NCBI RefSeq assembly: GCF_031679605.1
Contig: NZ_CP117522.1
Span: 868,001 to 932,000 of the forward strand
DNA: 64,000 nt
From: Streptomyces luomodiensis
Lineage (GTDB): Bacteria > Actinomycetota > Actinomycetes > Streptomycetales > Streptomycetaceae
Direction of reading: 5' to 3'
Shown here: in pieces, positions 36,215 through 49,238 of the stretch
Position numbering within the stretch: position 1 is the stretch's first letter
Layout of the letters: the number at the start of each line of letters is the position of its first letter
Notes under the pieces: model-generated
What the model saw: only the letters and a program-made list of their open reading frames with translations
The model's database searches: none
What the model was told of the DNA's origin: nothing
Position numbers and translations under genes: made by a program

Positions 36215-39200
36215 ATGTCGAACGAAGAGAAGCTTCTCGACCACCTGAAGTGGGTCACGGCCGAGTTGCGCCAGACCCGTGAGCGTCTGCGGGAGGCCGA
36301 GTCCGCCGAGCCGGAGCCCATCGCGATCGTCGGCATGGCCTGCCGCTATCCGGGTGGGGTGCGGTCGCCGGAGGAGCTGTGGCGGCTGGTGCGGGACGGT
36401 GCGGACGCCGTCTCCGGCTTCCCCACGGACCGGGGGTGGGACACCGAGGAGCTGTTCGACCCGGATCCCGAGCGCTACGGGAAGTCCTATGTGGACCAGG
36501 GCGGGTTCTGCTACGACGCGACCGCATTCGACGCGGCCTTCTTCGACATCAGCCCCCGCGAGGCCCAGGCCATGGACCCCCAGCAGCGACTGCTGCTGGA
36601 GACCGCGTGGGAGGCGTTCGAACGCGCCGGACTCAGCCGGGAGTCGCTGAGCGGCAGCAACACCGGTGTGTACGCCGGGGTGGGTTCGCATGACTATCTG
36701 TCGGTCATCGGCGACATCACCAGCGAGGTGGAGGGCTACGTCGGCGCCGGGAACCTCGGCAGTGTGGTGTCCGGCCGGGTCGCGTACGCACTCGGCCTCG
36801 AGGGCCCGGCGGTCACGGTGGACACCGCGTGTTCCTCGTCGTTGGTCGCCATCCATCTGGCCTGTCAGGCGCTGCGGCAGGGCGAATGCGATCTGGCCCT
36901 GGCCGGCGGGGTGGCCGTGATGGCCACACCCGGCGCCTTCATCGAGTTCTCCCGGCAGCGTGGCATGGCCCCGGACGGCCGCTGCAAGCCATTCGCGGCG
37001 GCCGCCGACGGCACCGGCTGGGGCGAGGGCGCCGGGCTGATCGTTCTGGAGCGCCTGTGTGAGGCGCGGCGCCGCCATCGCCGCGTCCTCGGGGTGATCC
37101 GGGGTTCGGCGGTCAACCAGGACGGCGCCAGCAATGGCCTCACGGCGCCGAACGGGCCCTCGCAGCAGCGGGTGATCCGGCAGGCGCTGGCCAATGCGCG
37201 GCTGTCCACCGCCGAGGTGGACGCGGTCGACGGACACGGCACCGGGACCACCCTCGGCGACCCGATCGAGGCCCAGGCGCTGCTGGCCACGTACGGCCAG
37301 GGCAGGCCGGAGGGACGTCCGCTGTGGCTGGGCTCGGTCAAGTCCAACATCGGCCACACCCAGGCCGCCGCCGGTGCGGCCAGTGTGATCAAAATGGTGA
37401 TGGCGATGCGGCATGAGCTGCTGCCCGCCTCACTGCACATCGATGAGCCGACGCCCCACGCCGACTGGACGTCGGGTGCGGTGCGGCTGCTGACCGAGCC
37501 GGTTCCCTGGCCGCGTGGGGACCGTCCGCGCCGGGCCGGGGTGTCCGCGTTCGGCATCTCGGGGACGAACGCCCATCTGATCCTGGAGCAGGCCCCCGAG
37601 GAGACCGGAACCGACCCCGAACCCGACACCTCGCACAACGACGGCACGGCGACACCCGGTGTGGTGCCATGGGTCGTGTCCGGGCGCGGCACCCACGCAT
37701 TGCGCGGCCAGGCACGAGCACTGGCCGAGCGGGTAACCACCGACACCACCCTCTCACCGACGGACATCGGATGGTCACTGATCACCACCCGATCCGTCTT
37801 CGACAACCGCGCCGTCATCGTCGGCCACCACCGCGACGAACTCCTCGCCGGACTCAACGCCCTCGCCACCGGCGAAACCCACCCCAACCTCATCCAACCA
37901 ACCACCACCACAAGCAACCCCGGCACAGACGGCACCGGACCCGTCCTGGTCTTCCCCGGCCAAGGCTCACAATGGCTCGGCATGGGCGCCGGACTCCTGG
38001 ACGCCTCACCCGCCTTCGCCACCCGCATCGCCGAGTGCGAACAAGCCCTCACCCCACACATCGACTGGTCATTGACCGACGTCCTGCGCGGCGGAATCAA
38101 CGCCGCCGACCTCACCCGCGTCGACGTCGTCCAACCCGCCCTCTGGGCCGTCATGATCTCCCTCGCCACCCTATGGGACCACCACGGCCTCACCCCCACC
38201 GCCGTCATCGGCCACAGCCAAGGCGAAATCGCCGCCGCCTGCGTCGCCGGAGCCCTCACCCTCGACGAAGGCGCCCGCATCGTCGCACTCCGCTCCCAAG
38301 CCCTACGCCGCCTCGCCGGCCACGGCGCCATGGCCTCCCTGACCATCAACCCCGACCACGCCACCGCATTCCTCACCAACCTCGGCACCCACGCCGCAGA
38401 CGTCGCCATCGCCGCCATCAACGGACCCGGCTCCATCGTCATCTCCGGACCACCCGACCAAATCACCCACACCATCACCGCCTGCGAACGCACCGGCCAC
38501 CGCGCCCGACTGATCGACGTCGACTACGCCTCCCACAGCCCCCAAGTGGACCAGATCGCGGAGGAGCTGAGGGAGGTGCTGTGCGGTATCGAACCCGTCC
38601 AGGCGGAGATGGCGTTCTACTCGACCGTCACCGGCGCCCGCATGGACACCAGCGGGCTCGACACCGCCTACTGGGTGACGAACCTCCGCGAGCAGGTGCG
38701 CTTCGCCGACGCCGTACGCGCCCTGCTGGACGACGGCCACCGCGTGTTCATCGAGGCCAGCACCCACCCCGTCCTCACCATCGGCATGCAGGAGACCTTC
38801 GAGGAGGCGGGGGTCGACGCGATCACCATCCCGACCTTGCGGCGCGACCACGGTGGCCCGGCCCAGCTGGCGCGGTCGGTGGCGCAGGCGTTCACCGCGG
38901 GCGTCGAGGTGGACTGGACCCGCTGGTTCCGCACCGACCCCACGCCCCGCGTCATCGACCTGCCGACGTACGCCTTCCAGCGCCGGCGGTACTGGCTGGA
39001 CGGGCGTGGTGGCCACAGTGGCGACCCGGGCGATCTCGGGCTGGGGCGCGCCGGGCATCCGCTGCTCGGCGCCGCCGTGGAGCTCGCCGAGGGCGGTGCC
39101 CATGTGCTCACCGGCCGGCTCTCCCCGCGGACCCATCCGTGGCTGAACGACCACCGGGTGCTGGACACCGTCCTGCTGCCGGGCACCGCCTTCGCCGAAC

Positions 39201-42200
39201 TCGCCCTGCACGCGGCCGCGCGGACCGGCTGTGACCATGTGGCGGAGCTGACCCTGCACGCGCCGCTGGTGATTCCGGAGGGTGAGGCGGTCGATGTGCA
39301 GATCGCCGTGGCCGCGCCCGATCACACCGGGGAACGGCCGATCACGGTGCATGCGCGGCCGGCGGCCGACGACGCCGGCGACGCGGCCTGGACCCGGCAT
39401 GCCACCGGGGCGCTGGCCACCTCGGCCACGGCCGGCTCCTCGGCGCTCGACGCTGCCTGGCCGCCACCGGGGGCCACGCCGCTGCCCGTCGAGGACTTCT
39501 ATCGGCGGCTCGCCGACCACGGCTACCACTACGGACCGTCCTTCCAGGGGCTCACCGCCGCCTGGCGGCTGGACGGCGATGTCTACGCCGAGGTGTCCCT
39601 GCCCGAGGGGGAGCGCGCCGGCGCGGCCGCGTACGGTATCCATCCCGCCCTGTTCGACGCCGCGCTGCACGCCCGCGCGCTGGACGTCGACCCGGACTCC
39701 GAGGACGCCCACCGGATCCTGCTTCCCTTCACCTGGAGCGGTCTGCGGCTGCGCGCCACCGGGGCGGACACCCTGCGCATCCGTATCAATCCGACGGCAC
39801 CGGACCGGCTCACGCTGATCGCGGCCGATCCGACCGGCGCCACGGTGGCCGTCGTGGACGACCTGATCCTGCGCCCGGTGCCGGACGGACAGCTGGGCCG
39901 GGCCCGTTGGGCGGGCAGGAACTCGCTGTTCCAGCCGGTCTGGACGCGGATGACACCGGCCGAGGGCGCCGCCGCGTTCCGTTCGGCCGTCATCGGCCCG
40001 GAGGGCGGTCCGCCGGCCGATGCGCTGCCGGACGCCCCTCGTCTTCCGGATCTCACCGCCGTGCGGACGGCCGTGGCGGACGGGGCCCCGGCCCCCGAGG
40101 TGGTGTTCGCCTTCTTCGGCTCCCCCGCCAATGGCCGGGGCGGTCCGGTGGAGCGCGCCCACGACCTCGGCAAGGAGGCCCTGGGGGTGTTGCGGGAGTT
40201 CCTCGCCGCCCCCGAGTTCACCGGCGTCCGGCTGGCGGTGGTCACCCGTGGGGCGGTCGCGCCGCGCGGCCATGACGATGTCCACGACCTGCCGGCCTCC
40301 GCTGTCTGGGGTCTGGTGCGCAGCGCCCAGTCGGAGAACCCGGGCCGGGTGCTGCTGCTCGACCTCGACGAACGGGACACTTCGCGACGGGCGCTGGCCG
40401 GTGCGGTGGCCTCGGGCGAGCCCCAGCTGGCGCTGCGCGACGGCACGGCGTACGTACCGCGGCTGGTTCATGACGACGCGGCCAGGCGCCTCACCCCTCC
40501 GGATGGTTCGGGCGCCTGGCGTCTGGGACTGACAGGCCAGGGCAGCCTGGACCATCTGGCCCTGGTCGACTGTCCGGACAACACCCGCCCGCTGGGGCGC
40601 GGCGAGGTCCGGGTGGCGCTGCGGGCGGGCGGTGTGAACTTCCATGACGTCGTCGTGGCGCTGGGCATGGTGGAGGACCCCAGGCCGCTCGGCGGCGACG
40701 GTGCGGGGGTGGTCGTCGAGGTGGGGCCCGGGACGGCTGGGTTCGCGGTGGGCGACCGGGTGATGGGGCTGTTCAACGGCACCGGGCCGCTGGTCGTCAC
40801 CGACATCCGGATGATCACCCCGATCCCCGCCGGATGGTCCTACGCGCAGGCGGCGACCATGCCGTCCGCCTTTCTCACGGCCTACTACGGTCTCGTCGAT
40901 CTCGCCGGGCTGCGGGCCGGGGAGAAGCTGCTGCTGCACGCGGCCACCGGTGGTGTGGGGCTCGCGGCCGGGCAGCTGGCGCGCCACTGGGGGGCCGAGG
41001 TGTACGCCACCGCGGGCCCCACGAAGTGGCATGCTCTGCGGGAGCGCGGTTTCGACGACCGTCACCTCGCCTCCTCGCGCACTCTCGACTTCGAGGAGCG
41101 GTTCCGCGCCGCCGCGGGATCCGTCGATGTGGTGCTCAACTCCCTGGCCGGTGACTTCGTGGACGCGTCCTTGCGGCTGCTGGCGCCCGGCGGTCGCTTC
41201 ATCGACCTGGGCAGGACCGACATCCGCGACCCCGGGCAGGTCGGCGCCCGGTATCCGGGGGTCGTCTACCGTGCGTTCGACCTGGTGGGCGACGCGGGGC
41301 CTGACCGTATCCAGCAGATGCTGGCCGAGTTGTCGGCCCTGTTCGCGGACGGGACGCTCCAGCCGCTGCCGACCACGCTGTGGGACATCCGCCGGGCTCC
41401 CGAGGCGTTCCGCCACTTCAGCCAGGCCCGTCACATCGGCAAGATCGTCCTGACGCTGCCCACCGCCCTCGACCCGGAGGGCACGGTCCTCATCACTGGT
41501 GGCACGGGCACCCTGGGCGCCGCCACCGCCCGCCATCTGGTCGTCCACCACGGCGTACGGCGGCTGCTGCTCCTCAGCCGCCGGGGCCCGGACGCCCCGG
41601 GTGCCGCGGAGCTGGCGGCCGAGCTGACCGGGCTCGGCGCGCGCGTCTCGATCGCGGCGTGTGACGCGGCCGACCGGGGTGCCCTGGCCAAGCTGCTGGA
41701 GACGGTTCCCGACCGCCATCCGCTCACCGCCGTCGTCCACGCCGCCGGGCTGCTGCGCGATGCCACGGTCGAGGCGCTCACCCCCGATCAGCTGGACGAG
41801 GTGCTGCGGGCGAAGGCCGACGCGGCGTGGCATCTGCACGAGCTCACCCGGGACGCCGGGCTGTCGGCATTCGTGTTGTTCTCCGCGGCCGCCGGGCTGC
41901 TGGGCGCCGCCGGACAGGGCAACTACGCCGCGGCCAACGCCTTCCTGGACGCGCTCGCCGTGCACCGTCATGCCCAGGGTCTGCCCGCCATCTCCCTCGC
42001 CTGGGGGTACTGGGCGCAGGCCACCGGCATGACCGGAGGGATGACCGACACCGACCGGGCGCGGCTGGCGCGGTCCGGCATGCTGGGGCTGGAGACCGAG
42101 CTGGGCCTGGCGTTGCTCGACATCGCCCTCGGCAGTGGTCTTCCCGCGCTGGCGCCCATCCGGCTCGACCTGGCCGCCCTGCGGCGTGAGGCCGGTGTCG

Positions 42201-42823
42201 GAGAACCGCCGGCCCTCTTCCGGAGTCTGGTGCGCGGCGCCACCGCGCAGGCGGCCACCGGAGCCGCCGGCACGGGCGGAGCGGCGCCGGCGGAGGCGTT
42301 CGCCGCCCTGTCCGAGGAGGACCGGCAGCAGGCGCTCCTCAGGCTGGTGCGCAACGCCACGGCGACGGTGCTGGGCCATGACACGGCGGATTCCATCCAC
42401 CCCGCCCAGAACTTCCGGGAGCTGGGCTTCGACTCGCTCACCGCCGTGGAACTGCGGAACCGGCTGGGCGCCGCCACCGGTCTGCGGCTGCCCGCCACGC
42501 TGGTCTTCGACCACCCCACGCCCACCGCGGTGGTGCGGCTGCTGCGGGAGCTGCTGGCCCCGGCCGGGGTGACACCGATGGCCTCGCTCCGCACCGGTCT
42601 CGACACCCTCGACACGGCCTTGGCCGAGGGGATCCCCGACCGGGAGCAGCGGGCCGGGATCGCGGCGCGGCTGCGGGAGCTGCTGCGCAAGGTGACCGGC
42701 CCGGCGTACGGAGCCGACGGGGACGACCCCGTCCAGGAGGATCTGGCGTCGGCCAGCGACGAGGAGTTGTTCCGGGCGCTCGACAACGAGCTGACCGTCT
42801 CCTCCGACGACGGTCCCCGGTGA
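36215..42823 (+). CDS. Type I polyketide synthase, one fully reducing module: KS-AT(methylmalonyl)-DH-ER-KR-ACP
   Basis: The 2202-residue module adds a propionate unit and should reduce it fully. After a docking coiled coil come KS (Cys206), AT (GHSQGE Ser668, YASH 771-774, the methylmalonyl signature), DH (His980 in [11 protein letters not shown], where the usual Gly is Asp; Asp1148 in [10 protein letters not shown]), ER (about 1430-1745, cofactor motif GGVG 1579-1582, Val1486 at the stereo-diagnostic position), KR (glycine motif from about 1761, LRD in place of LDD, Tyr1904), ACP (Ser2074) and a C-terminal docking domain. At the KR position where Ser is expected, 13 residues before Tyr, the sequence has Ala. 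AAGGAG lies 11 bases before the ATG, 47 bp after the previous gene. The AT segment is duplicated in the next PKS. Confidence 0.97.
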   Translation: MSNEEKLLDHLKWVTAELRQTRERLREAESAEPEPIAIVGMACRYPGGVRSPEELWRLVRDGADAVSGFPTDRGWDTEELFDPDPERYGKSYVDQGGFCYDATAFDAAFFDISPREAQAMDPQQRLLLETAWEAFERAGLSRESLSGSNTGVYAGVGSHDYLSVIGDITSEVEGYVGAGNLGSVVSGRVAYALGLEGPAVTVDTACSSSLVAIHLACQALRQGECDLALAGGVAVMATPGAFIEFSRQRGMAPDGRCKPFAAAADGTGWGEGAGLIVLERLCEARRRHRRVLGVIRGSAVNQDGASNGLTAPNGPSQQRVIRQALANARLSTAEVDAVDGHGTGTTLGDPIEAQALLATYGQGRPEGRPLWLGSVKSNIGHTQAAAGAASVIKMVMAMRHELLPASLHIDEPTPHADWTSGAVRLLTEPVPWPRGDRPRRAGVSAFGISGTNAHLILEQAPEETGTDPEPDTSHNDGTATPGVVPWVVSGRGTHALRGQARALAERVTTDTTLSPTDIGWSLITTRSVFDNRAVIVGHHRDELLAGLNALATGETHPNLIQPTTTTSNPGTDGTGPVLVFPGQGSQWLGMGAGLLDASPAFATRIAECEQALTPHIDWSLTDVLRGGINAADLTRVDVVQPALWAVMISLATLWDHHGLTPTAVIGHSQGEIAAACVAGALTLDEGARIVALRSQALRRLAGHGAMASLTINPDHATAFLTNLGTHAADVAIAAINGPGSIVISGPPDQITHTITACERTGHRARLIDVDYASHSPQVDQIAEELREVLCGIEPVQAEMAFYSTVTGARMDTSGLDTAYWVTNLREQVRFADAVRALLDDGHRVFIEASTHPVLTIGMQETFEEAGVDAITIPTLRRDHGGPAQLARSVAQAFTAGVEVDWTRWFRTDPTPRVIDLPTYAFQRRRYWLDGRGGHSGDPGDLGLGRAGHPLLGAAVELAEGGAHVLTGRLSPRTHPWLNDHRVLDTVLLPGTAFAELALHAAARTGCDHVAELTLHAPLVIPEGEAVDVQIAVAAPDHTGERPITVHARPAADDAGDAAWTRHATGALATSATAGSSALDAAWPPPGATPLPVEDFYRRLADHGYHYGPSFQGLTAAWRLDGDVYAEVSLPEGERAGAAAYGIHPALFDAALHARALDVDPDSEDAHRILLPFTWSGLRLRATGADTLRIRINPTAPDRLTLIAADPTGATVAVVDDLILRPVPDGQLGRARWAGRNSLFQPVWTRMTPAEGAAAFRSAVIGPEGGPPADALPDAPRLPDLTAVRTAVADGAPAPEVVFAFFGSPANGRGGPVERAHDLGKEALGVLREFLAAPEFTGVRLAVVTRGAVAPRGHDDVHDLPASAVWGLVRSAQSENPGRVLLLDLDERDTSRRALAGAVASGEPQLALRDGTAYVPRLVHDDAARRLTPPDGSGAWRLGLTGQGSLDHLALVDCPDNTRPLGRGEVRVALRAGGVNFHDVVVALGMVEDPRPLGGDGAGVVVEVGPGTAGFAVGDRVMGLFNGTGPLVVTDIRMITPIPAGWSYAQAATMPSAFLTAYYGLVDLAGLRAGEKLLLHAATGGVGLAAGQLARHWGAEVYATAGPTKWHALRERGFDDRHLASSRTLDFEERFRAAAGSVDVVLNSLAGDFVDASLRLLAPGGRFIDLGRTDIRDPGQVGARYPGVVYRAFDLVGDAGPDRIQQMLAELSALFADGTLQPLPTTLWDIRRAPEAFRHFSQARHIGKIVLTLPTALDPEGTVLITGGTGTLGAATARHLVVHHGVRRLLLLSRRGPDAPGAAELAAELTGLGARVSIAACDAADRGALAKLLETVPDRHPLTAVVHAAGLLRDATVEALTPDQLDEVLRAKADAAWHLHELTRDAGLSAFVLFSAAAGLLGAAGQGNYAAANAFLDALAVHRHAQGLPAISLAWGYWAQATGMTGGMTDTDRARLARSGMLGLETELGLALLDIALGSGLPALAPIRLDLAALRREAGVGEPPALFRSLVRGATAQAATGAAGTGGAAPAEAFAALSEEDRQQALLRLVRNATATVLGHDTADSIHPAQNFRELGFDSLTAVELRNRLGAATGLRLPATLVFDHPTPTAVVRLLRELLAPAGVTPMASLRTGLDTLDTALAEGIPDREQRAGIAARLRELLRKVTGPAYGADGDDPVQEDLASASDEELFRALDNELTVSSDDGPR
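37550..38539 (+). repeat. Methylmalonyl AT cassette repeat, copy 1
   Basis: About 990 bp nearly identical to 44261-45250 (constant offset 6711 bp, only scattered substitutions). It ends exactly at the YASH codons, with further close similarity beyond (about 38640-38990 against 45350-45700). Confidence 0.9.
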
Positions 42824-42828
42824 AGCGG

Positions 42829-42910
42829 GACCGCGGAACCAGACCGTTGAACCACACCGCCGAATCAAGACCGCCGAATCAGGACCGCTGAATCAGGACC
42901 GCCGTGACGA
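42829..42910. repeat. ~14-bp tandem repeat between two PKS genes
   Basis: Six imperfect units of the form GACCGCCGAATCAG fill most of the 102-bp gap between the second and third PKS genes, just before the third one's start. Confidence 0.75.
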
Positions 42911-42925
42911 TCGGGTTGATGCGAT

Positions 42926-45900
42926 ATGACGGATGACGAGAAGCTCCGCAGCTATCTCAAGCGGGCGACCGCCGATCTGCGTCTGGCCAGGCGGCAGTTG
43001 CGCGAGGTCGAGGACCGCGCCCGGGAGCCCATCGCCGTCATCGGGATGGCCTGCCACTTCCCCGGCGATGTGGCGACCCCCGAGGACCTGTGGCGGGTGG
43101 TGGCCGAGGGGGTGGACGTCATCTCCTCGTTCCCCGAGGACCGTGGCTGGGACCTGGAGAACCTCTATGACCCGGATCCGGAGAACGCCGGTACCAGCAG
43201 CGCCCGCGAGGGCGGCTTTCTGCGCGATGTGGCCGATTTCGACGCCGAGTTCTTCGGGATCAGCCCGCGTGAGGCCGCGGCGATGGATCCGCAGCAGCGG
43301 CTGCTGCTGGAGACCGCGTGGGAGGCGTTCGAGCGCGCGGGGCTGACGCGGGAGGCGCTGAGCGGCAGTGACACCGGGGTGTACGCCGGGGTGGACTCGT
43401 ATCACTATCTGTCGCTCATCGGCCAGACGACGAGCGACTCGGCGGGCTATGTGGCCACCGGGAACCTCGGCAGTGTGGTCTCGGGCCGGGTGTCGTACTC
43501 GTTCGGTCTGGAGGGGCCCGCGGTCACGGTGGACACGGCGTGCTCGTCGTCGCTGGTGGCCACGCATCTGGCGGTGCGGGCGCTGCGGCAGGACGAGTGC
43601 TCGCTGGCCCTCGCGGGCGGGGTGACGGTGATGGCCACGCCCGGTGGGTTCACCGAGTTCTCACGTCAGCGGGCGCTGTCCCCGGACGGGCGGTGCAAGG
43701 CGTTCGCCGCGGCGGCGGACGGCACGGGCTTCTCCGAGGGCGTCGGCCTGGTGCTGCTGGAGCGGCTGTCGCAGGCACGGCGCAACGGCCATCGGGTGCT
43801 GGCGGTGATCCGGGGTTCGGCGGTCAACCAGGACGGCGCCAGCAACGGCCTCACGGCGCCGAACGGACCCTCCCAGCAGCGGGTGATCCGGCAGGCGCTG
43901 GCCGACGCCGGGCTGTCGCCGTCCGAGGTGGACGCGGTCGACGGACACGGCACCGGGACCACCCTCGGCGACCCGATCGAGGCCCAGGCGCTGCTGGCCA
44001 CGTACGGCCAGGGCAGGCCGGAGGGACGTCCGCTGTGGCTGGGCTCGGTCAAATCCAACATCGGGCACACCCAGGCCGCCGCCGGAGTGGCGAGCATCAT
44101 CAAAATGGTGCAGGCCCTGCGGCACGGGGTGCTCCCTCTCTCGTTGCACATCGACGAGCCGACACCGCATGTGGACTGGGGCACGGGTGCGGTGCGGCTG
44201 CTGACCGAACCGGTCGAGTGGGCGGCGCACGGGCGGCCGCGACGTGTGGGTGTGTCGTCGTTCGGCATCTCGGGGACGAACGCCCATCTGATCCTGGAGC
44301 AGGCCCCCGAGGAGACCGGAACCGACCCCGAACCCGACACCTCGCACAACGACGGCACGGTCACACCCGATGTGGTGCCATGGGTCGTGTCCGGGCGCGG
44401 CACCCACGCATTGCGCGGCCAGGCACGAGCACTGGCCGAGCGGGTAACCACCGACACCACCCTCTCACCGACGGACATCGGATGGTCACTGATCACCACC
44501 CGATCCGTCTTCGACAACCGCGCCGTCATCGTCGGCCACCACCGCGACGAACTCCTCGCCGGACTCAACGCCCTCGCCACCGGCGAAACCCACCCCAACC
44601 TCATCCAACCAACCACCACCACAAGCAACCCCGGCACAGACGGCACCGGACCCGTCCTGGTCTTCCCCGGCCAAGGCTCACAATGGCTCGGCATGGGCGC
44701 CGGACTCCTGGACGCCTCACCCGCCTTCGCCACCCGCATCGCCGAGTGCGAACAAGCCCTCACCCCACACATCGACTGGTCATTGACCGACGTCCTGCGC
44801 GGCGGAATCAACGCCGCCGACCTCACCCGCGTCGACGTCGTCCAACCCGCCCTCTGGGCCGTCATGATCTCCCTCGCCACCCTATGGGACCACCACGGCC
44901 TCACCCCCACCGCCGTCATCGGCCACAGCCAAGGCGAAATCGCCGCCGCCTGCGTCGCCGGAGCCCTCACCCTCGACGAAGGCGCCCGCATCGTCGCACT
45001 CCGCTCCCAAGCCCTACGCCGCCTCGCCGGCCACGGCGCCATGGCCTCCCTGACCATCAACCCCGACCACGCCACCGCATTCCTCACCAACCTCGGCACC
45101 CACGCCGCAGACGTCGCCATCGCCGCCATCAACGGACCCGGCTCCATCGTCATCTCCGGACCACCCGAGCAGATCGCCCACACCATCACCGCGTGCGAAC
45201 GCACCGGCCACCGCGCCCGACTGATCGACGTCGACTACGCCTCCCACAGCGCCCAGGTCGATGAGATCGCGGAGGAGTTGCATGAGCTTCTGGCCGGGGT
45301 CAAGCCGGTGCCGGGCCAGGTGGCGTTCTACTCGACGGTCACCGGGGCCCGCATGGACACCAGCGGGCTCGACACCGCCTACTGGGTGACGAACCTCCGC
45401 GAACAGGTGCGCTTCGCCGACGCCGTACGCGCCCTGCTGGACGACGGCCACCGCGTGTTCATCGAGGCCAGCACCCACCCCGTCCTCACCATCGGCATGC
45501 AGGAGACCTTCGAGGAGGCGGGGGTCGACGCGATCACCATCCCGACCCTGCGGCGCGACCACGGTGGCCCGGCCCAGCTGGCGCGGTCGGTGGCGCAGGC
45601 GTTCACCGCCGGTGTCGAGGTGGACTGGACCCGCTGGTTCCGCACCGACCCCACGCCCCGCGTCATCGACCTGCCGACGTACGCCTTCCAGCGTGAGCGG
45701 TACTGGCTGGACGGCGAGGGCGGACCGGGTGGCGATCCGGCCGGCCTGGGGCTGACCTCCGCGGGCCATCCGCTGCTCGGCGCCGCCGTGGAGCTCGCCG
45801 ACGGCACCACCCATGTGCTCACCGGCCGGCTCTCCGCACGGTCCCACCCGTGGCTGGCCGAGCATGTGGTGGCGGGCACGGTGCTGGCGCCGGGAGCGGT

Positions 45901-48769
45901 GCTGGTGGAGTGGGCGCTGCGGGCGGCCGACGAGGTCGGCTGCGGCGGGGTGGAGGAGCTGGCGTTGCAGGTTCCGCTGGCGCTTCCCGAGTCCGGTGGG
46001 CTGCGGGTGCAGGTGGTGGTCGGTGCCGCGGCGGAGGACGGTCGGCGCGAGGTGCGGATGTACTCCCGTCCCGACCGCCCCGGCCGCCCCGGCCGCTCCG
46101 ACCGCTCCGACCGCCCGGACCGCGTCGGCCAGGCCGTCGATCCCGGCCCGGACGCGGAGTGGCGGTGCCATGCGGTGGGTGTGCTGGCGCCCGCGACCGA
46201 GGTCCCCGCGCCGGTGGAGGGCCTGGAGGGGGCCTGGCCGCCCGTGGGCGCCGAGCCGTTGGACGTCGACGCCTTCTACGAGCAGGTGCTGGCGGCGGGG
46301 TACGGATACGGTCCGGCGTACCAGGGGCTGAAGGCCGCGTGGCGCCATGGCCGGGATGTCCTCGCCGAGGTGACGCTGCCCGAGGCCGCGGGAGGACGGG
46401 GCGGATTCGGCATCCATCCGGCGCTGCTCGACGCGGCGCTGCATCCGTCGCTGCTGATGGACCGGCCCGAGGGGCAGGAGGACGACGGCCGGGTGTGGTT
46501 GCCGTTCGCCTGGAACGGCGTGTCGCTGTGGGCCACGGAGGCGGCCACGGTACGGGTACGGCTGTCGCGGGACGAGGAGCGGCAGTCGCTGCGGCTGACG
46601 GTGGCCGACACGGTGGGCGCTCCGGTGCTCACGGTCGACTCACTGGTGACCCGTCCGGCCCCGACCGACCAGTTGCGTACGGCTGCCGCCGCGCGGGGCG
46701 TGGACGGGTTGTTCAGGCTGGAGTGGGCTCCCCTGCCCGCTCCGGCCACCGAGCCGTCCCCGAAGTCGGTGGTCGGCGACGGCGGCTGGGTGGTGCTGGG
46801 CGAGGACCGGCTGGGGCTGGCAGAGCCGGTCGCGGCGGGTCTCACCGCTGATGCCGTGGTGTGCCATCCGGATCTGGAGGCGCTGATCGCGGCCGTCGAC
46901 GCGGGCGAGGCCGCCCCCGCGGTCGTCCTGACCCATCCGCAATCCACCGGGGACGGCCACGGGGACGGGCTGGGGGCGGCCGAGGAGTTGCTGGGGCTGG
47001 TGCAGTCCTGGCTGCGGCGGCCGGCGCTGGCCGAGACCCGGCTGGTGGTCGTCACACGGGGTGCGATGGCGACGGGTCGTGCGGGCGACGACGCCGCGCT
47101 GGATCCGTCCGGTGCCGGTGTCTGGGGTCTGGTGCGCAGCGCCCAGTCGGAGAACCCGGGCCGGTTCGTGCTGCTCGACCTCGACGCCAGCAACTTCGCC
47201 GAGAGCCACCTCGACGCCAGCAAGCTCGACGCGAGCCGCGAGGGCCGCGAGGGCGTCGTGGCGGCCGTGGTCCGCGCCATCGATCTGCACGAGCCCCAGG
47301 TGGCGGTGCGGGACGGACGGGTGCTGGTGCCCCGGATGGTGCGTGCGGGAGCTGCCGCGCCCGGCCCGGCCGTCGATGAGCCGGCCGAGGGCGCCGTCGG
47401 GATCGACACCGATGGCACCGTACTGATCACGGGAGGCACCGGCACCCTGGGCGCTCTGGTCGCCGAGCACCTCGTCCGCGCCTGGGGGGCCAGGCATCTG
47501 CTGCTGGTGAGCCGGAGCGGTCCGGACGCCGCCGGGGCCAGTGAACTCGTCGACCGGCTGGCGGAGTTGGGCGCTGACGTGCGGATCGCCGCGGCCGATG
47601 TCACCGACCCGGACGCGGTGGCCGGTCTGGTGGCCGGGGTCGATCCGGCACATCCACTGACCGGTGTCGTCCACGCGGCCGGGGTGCTGGACGACGGCGT
47701 CCTCACCACCCAGACTCCGGAGCGGCTGGCGCGGGTGTGGCGTCCGAAGGCCACGGCCGCGGCCCATCTGCACACCGCGACGGCGGAGCTGCCGCTGTCC
47801 TTCTTCGTGATGTTCTCCTCCACGGCGGGCACGCTGGGCGCCTCCGGGCAGTCCAACTACGCCGCGGCGAACGCCTACTGCGACGCTCTGGCCGCCCGGC
47901 GCCGCGCCCTGGGCCTGCCGGGTCTTTCGGTGGCGTGGGGCCTGTGGGCGGACGCCAGCGGGATGACCGGACATCTGGGGGAGGCGGACCGGGCCAGGAT
48001 GGCCCGGTCGGGCATCGGGGCGATGTCCAGCGAGCGGGCGCTGGGGCTGCTGGACGCCGCCGTGCGCCACGGCCATCCCCATCTGATCGCCATCGACCTG
48101 GACGTCCGTGCGCTGGCCGGGCAACCGGCCCTGACCCTGCCCGCTCCCCTGCGGGCGCTCACCGGGGGCGGTGTGGCCCGGCGCACCGCGGCCACCGCCC
48201 GGCCGCACACCGACTGGGCCGGTCATCTGGCCGGGCTGCCGCTGGAGGAACAGCGCCGCACACTGCTCCATCTGGTGCTCACCCATGCCGCGGCGGCGCT
48301 CGGCCACTCCGACCCCGGCCGGATCCAGACCGAACGCGGCTTCCTGGATCTGGGCTTCGACTCGCTGACGGCGATCGAGCTGCGGAACAGGCTGACCGCC
48401 GTGACCGGTCTGCGGCTGGCCACCACCCTGATCTTCGACCATCCGAATCCGGCCGCCCTCGCCGCGCATCTGCATGAGGAACTGGCGCCCGAGGACGTGG
48501 ATCCGCTCACCCCGGTGCTGGGCGACATCGACAGGCTGGAAAGCGCGCTGCTTTCCGTGGCCCGGGACGAGGCGGCACGGGAAACCCTGCACCAGCGCCT
48601 GCGAACCACATTGACGAGGCTGGGCGCGCCGCACGGCGACGTAACGGACGAAGGTCCGGCGGCCGGCCGTATTCAGGACGCCACCACGGCCGACGAGATC
48701 TTCCAGTTCATCGACCAGGACCTCGGCCGCAAAAGCGACGGAGAGCACGCCCATGGGGGTACACGGTGA
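42926..48769 (+). CDS. Type I polyketide synthase, one module: KS-AT(methylmalonyl)-DH-KR-ACP
   Basis: The 1947-residue module adds a propionate unit and should leave a trisubstituted double bond, the kind of alkene that polyether epoxidases use. Order: docking coiled coil, KS (Cys206), AT (Ser668, YASH 771-774), DH ([11 protein letters not shown] with His980; Asp1169 in [10 protein letters not shown]), KR (glycine motif from 1502, intact LDD for a B-type KR, Ser-Tyr pair with Tyr1645), ACP (Ser1813) and a docking domain ending [12 protein letters not shown]. Nine-base repeats at 46073-46126 encode an Arg/Asp/Pro/Gly low-complexity insert in the DH region. The stop overlaps the start of the first epoxide hydrolase gene (GTGA), which ties the PKS to the tailoring genes. 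Confidence 0.97.
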   Translation: MTDDEKLRSYLKRATADLRLARRQLREVEDRAREPIAVIGMACHFPGDVATPEDLWRVVAEGVDVISSFPEDRGWDLENLYDPDPENAGTSSAREGGFLRDVADFDAEFFGISPREAAAMDPQQRLLLETAWEAFERAGLTREALSGSDTGVYAGVDSYHYLSLIGQTTSDSAGYVATGNLGSVVSGRVSYSFGLEGPAVTVDTACSSSLVATHLAVRALRQDECSLALAGGVTVMATPGGFTEFSRQRALSPDGRCKAFAAAADGTGFSEGVGLVLLERLSQARRNGHRVLAVIRGSAVNQDGASNGLTAPNGPSQQRVIRQALADAGLSPSEVDAVDGHGTGTTLGDPIEAQALLATYGQGRPEGRPLWLGSVKSNIGHTQAAAGVASIIKMVQALRHGVLPLSLHIDEPTPHVDWGTGAVRLLTEPVEWAAHGRPRRVGVSSFGISGTNAHLILEQAPEETGTDPEPDTSHNDGTVTPDVVPWVVSGRGTHALRGQARALAERVTTDTTLSPTDIGWSLITTRSVFDNRAVIVGHHRDELLAGLNALATGETHPNLIQPTTTTSNPGTDGTGPVLVFPGQGSQWLGMGAGLLDASPAFATRIAECEQALTPHIDWSLTDVLRGGINAADLTRVDVVQPALWAVMISLATLWDHHGLTPTAVIGHSQGEIAAACVAGALTLDEGARIVALRSQALRRLAGHGAMASLTINPDHATAFLTNLGTHAADVAIAAINGPGSIVISGPPEQIAHTITACERTGHRARLIDVDYASHSAQVDEIAEELHELLAGVKPVPGQVAFYSTVTGARMDTSGLDTAYWVTNLREQVRFADAVRALLDDGHRVFIEASTHPVLTIGMQETFEEAGVDAITIPTLRRDHGGPAQLARSVAQAFTAGVEVDWTRWFRTDPTPRVIDLPTYAFQRERYWLDGEGGPGGDPAGLGLTSAGHPLLGAAVELADGTTHVLTGRLSARSHPWLAEHVVAGTVLAPGAVLVEWALRAADEVGCGGVEELALQVPLALPESGGLRVQVVVGAAAEDGRREVRMYSRPDRPGRPGRSDRSDRPDRVGQAVDPGPDAEWRCHAVGVLAPATEVPAPVEGLEGAWPPVGAEPLDVDAFYEQVLAAGYGYGPAYQGLKAAWRHGRDVLAEVTLPEAAGGRGGFGIHPALLDAALHPSLLMDRPEGQEDDGRVWLPFAWNGVSLWATEAATVRVRLSRDEERQSLRLTVADTVGAPVLTVDSLVTRPAPTDQLRTAAAARGVDGLFRLEWAPLPAPATEPSPKSVVGDGGWVVLGEDRLGLAEPVAAGLTADAVVCHPDLEALIAAVDAGEAAPAVVLTHPQSTGDGHGDGLGAAEELLGLVQSWLRRPALAETRLVVVTRGAMATGRAGDDAALDPSGAGVWGLVRSAQSENPGRFVLLDLDASNFAESHLDASKLDASREGREGVVAAVVRAIDLHEPQVAVRDGRVLVPRMVRAGAAAPGPAVDEPAEGAVGIDTDGTVLITGGTGTLGALVAEHLVRAWGARHLLLVSRSGPDAAGASELVDRLAELGADVRIAAADVTDPDAVAGLVAGVDPAHPLTGVVHAAGVLDDGVLTTQTPERLARVWRPKATAAAHLHTATAELPLSFFVMFSSTAGTLGASGQSNYAAANAYCDALAARRRALGLPGLSVAWGLWADASGMTGHLGEADRARMARSGIGAMSSERALGLLDAAVRHGHPHLIAIDLDVRALAGQPALTLPAPLRALTGGGVARRTAATARPHTDWAGHLAGLPLEEQRRTLLHLVLTHAAAALGHSDPGRIQTERGFLDLGFDSLTAIELRNRLTAVTGLRLATTLIFDHPNPAALAAHLHEELAPEDVDPLTPVLGDIDRLESALLSVARDEAARETLHQRLRTTLTRLGAPHGDVTDEGPAAGRIQDATTADEIFQFIDQDLGRKSDGEHAHGGTR
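44261..45250 (+). repeat. Methylmalonyl AT cassette repeat, copy 2
   Basis: Second copy of the 37550-38539 segment, with the same register and the same end at the YASH codons. Confidence 0.9.
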
Positions 48770-49203
48770 TTGATGAGCGAAGCCGTAAGAAGCTCATTCT
48801 CGAGCACAGCCGCCGGATGAACGCCGCGGATGTCGACGGGCTGCTCGAACTCTACGCGGACGAGGTCGTTTTCGAGGATCCGGTCGGCTCGGGGCGCAGG
48901 ACCGGGCGGGACGCCTTGCGTGCGCATTTCGAGGAGTTCATCCGGGCGGGTATCACCGAGATTCCCGGCGAGCCGGTGGCGGGGCAGGACGGTGCGCACG
49001 TCCTGGTGCCGGTGACGGCCACGATGGACTATCTGCCCAAGGGTCCCGGCTTCGCCGAGCGCGGCTGGCTGGCGGCCCCCGACGCCCCGGAGAACGCCCG
49101 TATCACCTGGGATTACGTGCTGATGATGCGCACCGGGTCCGGTGGTCTCATTCAGGAATTGCAGATGTTCTGGGGGAGGTCGGACATTGGCATCGCCAGC
49201 TGA
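48766..49203 (+). CDS. SnoaL-fold polyether epoxide hydrolase/cyclase, MonBI / Lsd19B type
   Basis: These enzymes open epoxides by attack of an internal hydroxyl and build the cyclic ethers of polyether ionophores. The 145-residue product aligns with MonBI-type proteins: [45 protein letters not shown] and [11 protein letters not shown]. The two catalytic acids defined in Lsd19 fall at Asp38 and Glu65 here. The C-terminal segment MFWGRSDIG is also typical. The GTG start overlaps the PKS stop; a nearby ATG at 48773 is out of frame. The next gene encodes its paralogue, and the epoxidase follows. The fold and family call are strong. Which ring each enzyme closes cannot be told from sequence. Confidence 0.9.
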   Translation: MIDERSRKKLILEHSRRMNAADVDGLLELYADEVVFEDPVGSGRRTGRDALRAHFEEFIRAGITEIPGEPVAGQDGAHVLVPVTATMDYLPKGPGFAERGWLAAPDAPENARITWDYVLMMRTGSGGLIQELQMFWGRSDIGIAS

Positions 49204-49238
49204 TCCCCCACGGTCCCGGCACCGCACAGGAGGCGTTC

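Noticed and set aside
38303..42868. Open frame of about 1520 codons on the minus strand
   Set aside because: It is antisense to the DH-ER-KR module. High GC keeps the frame open; the translation is Gly/Arg/Gln/His-rich with no domain.
23445..45250. Insertion sequence or transposon as the source of the long repeats
   Set aside because: The repeats are in-frame AT-coding segments with no terminal inverted repeats and no transposase; cassette duplication explains them.
48773..48830. ATG at 48773 as the start of the first epoxide hydrolase
   Set aside because: It is out of frame with the conserved SnoaL-fold sequence; the GTG at 48766 is in frame.
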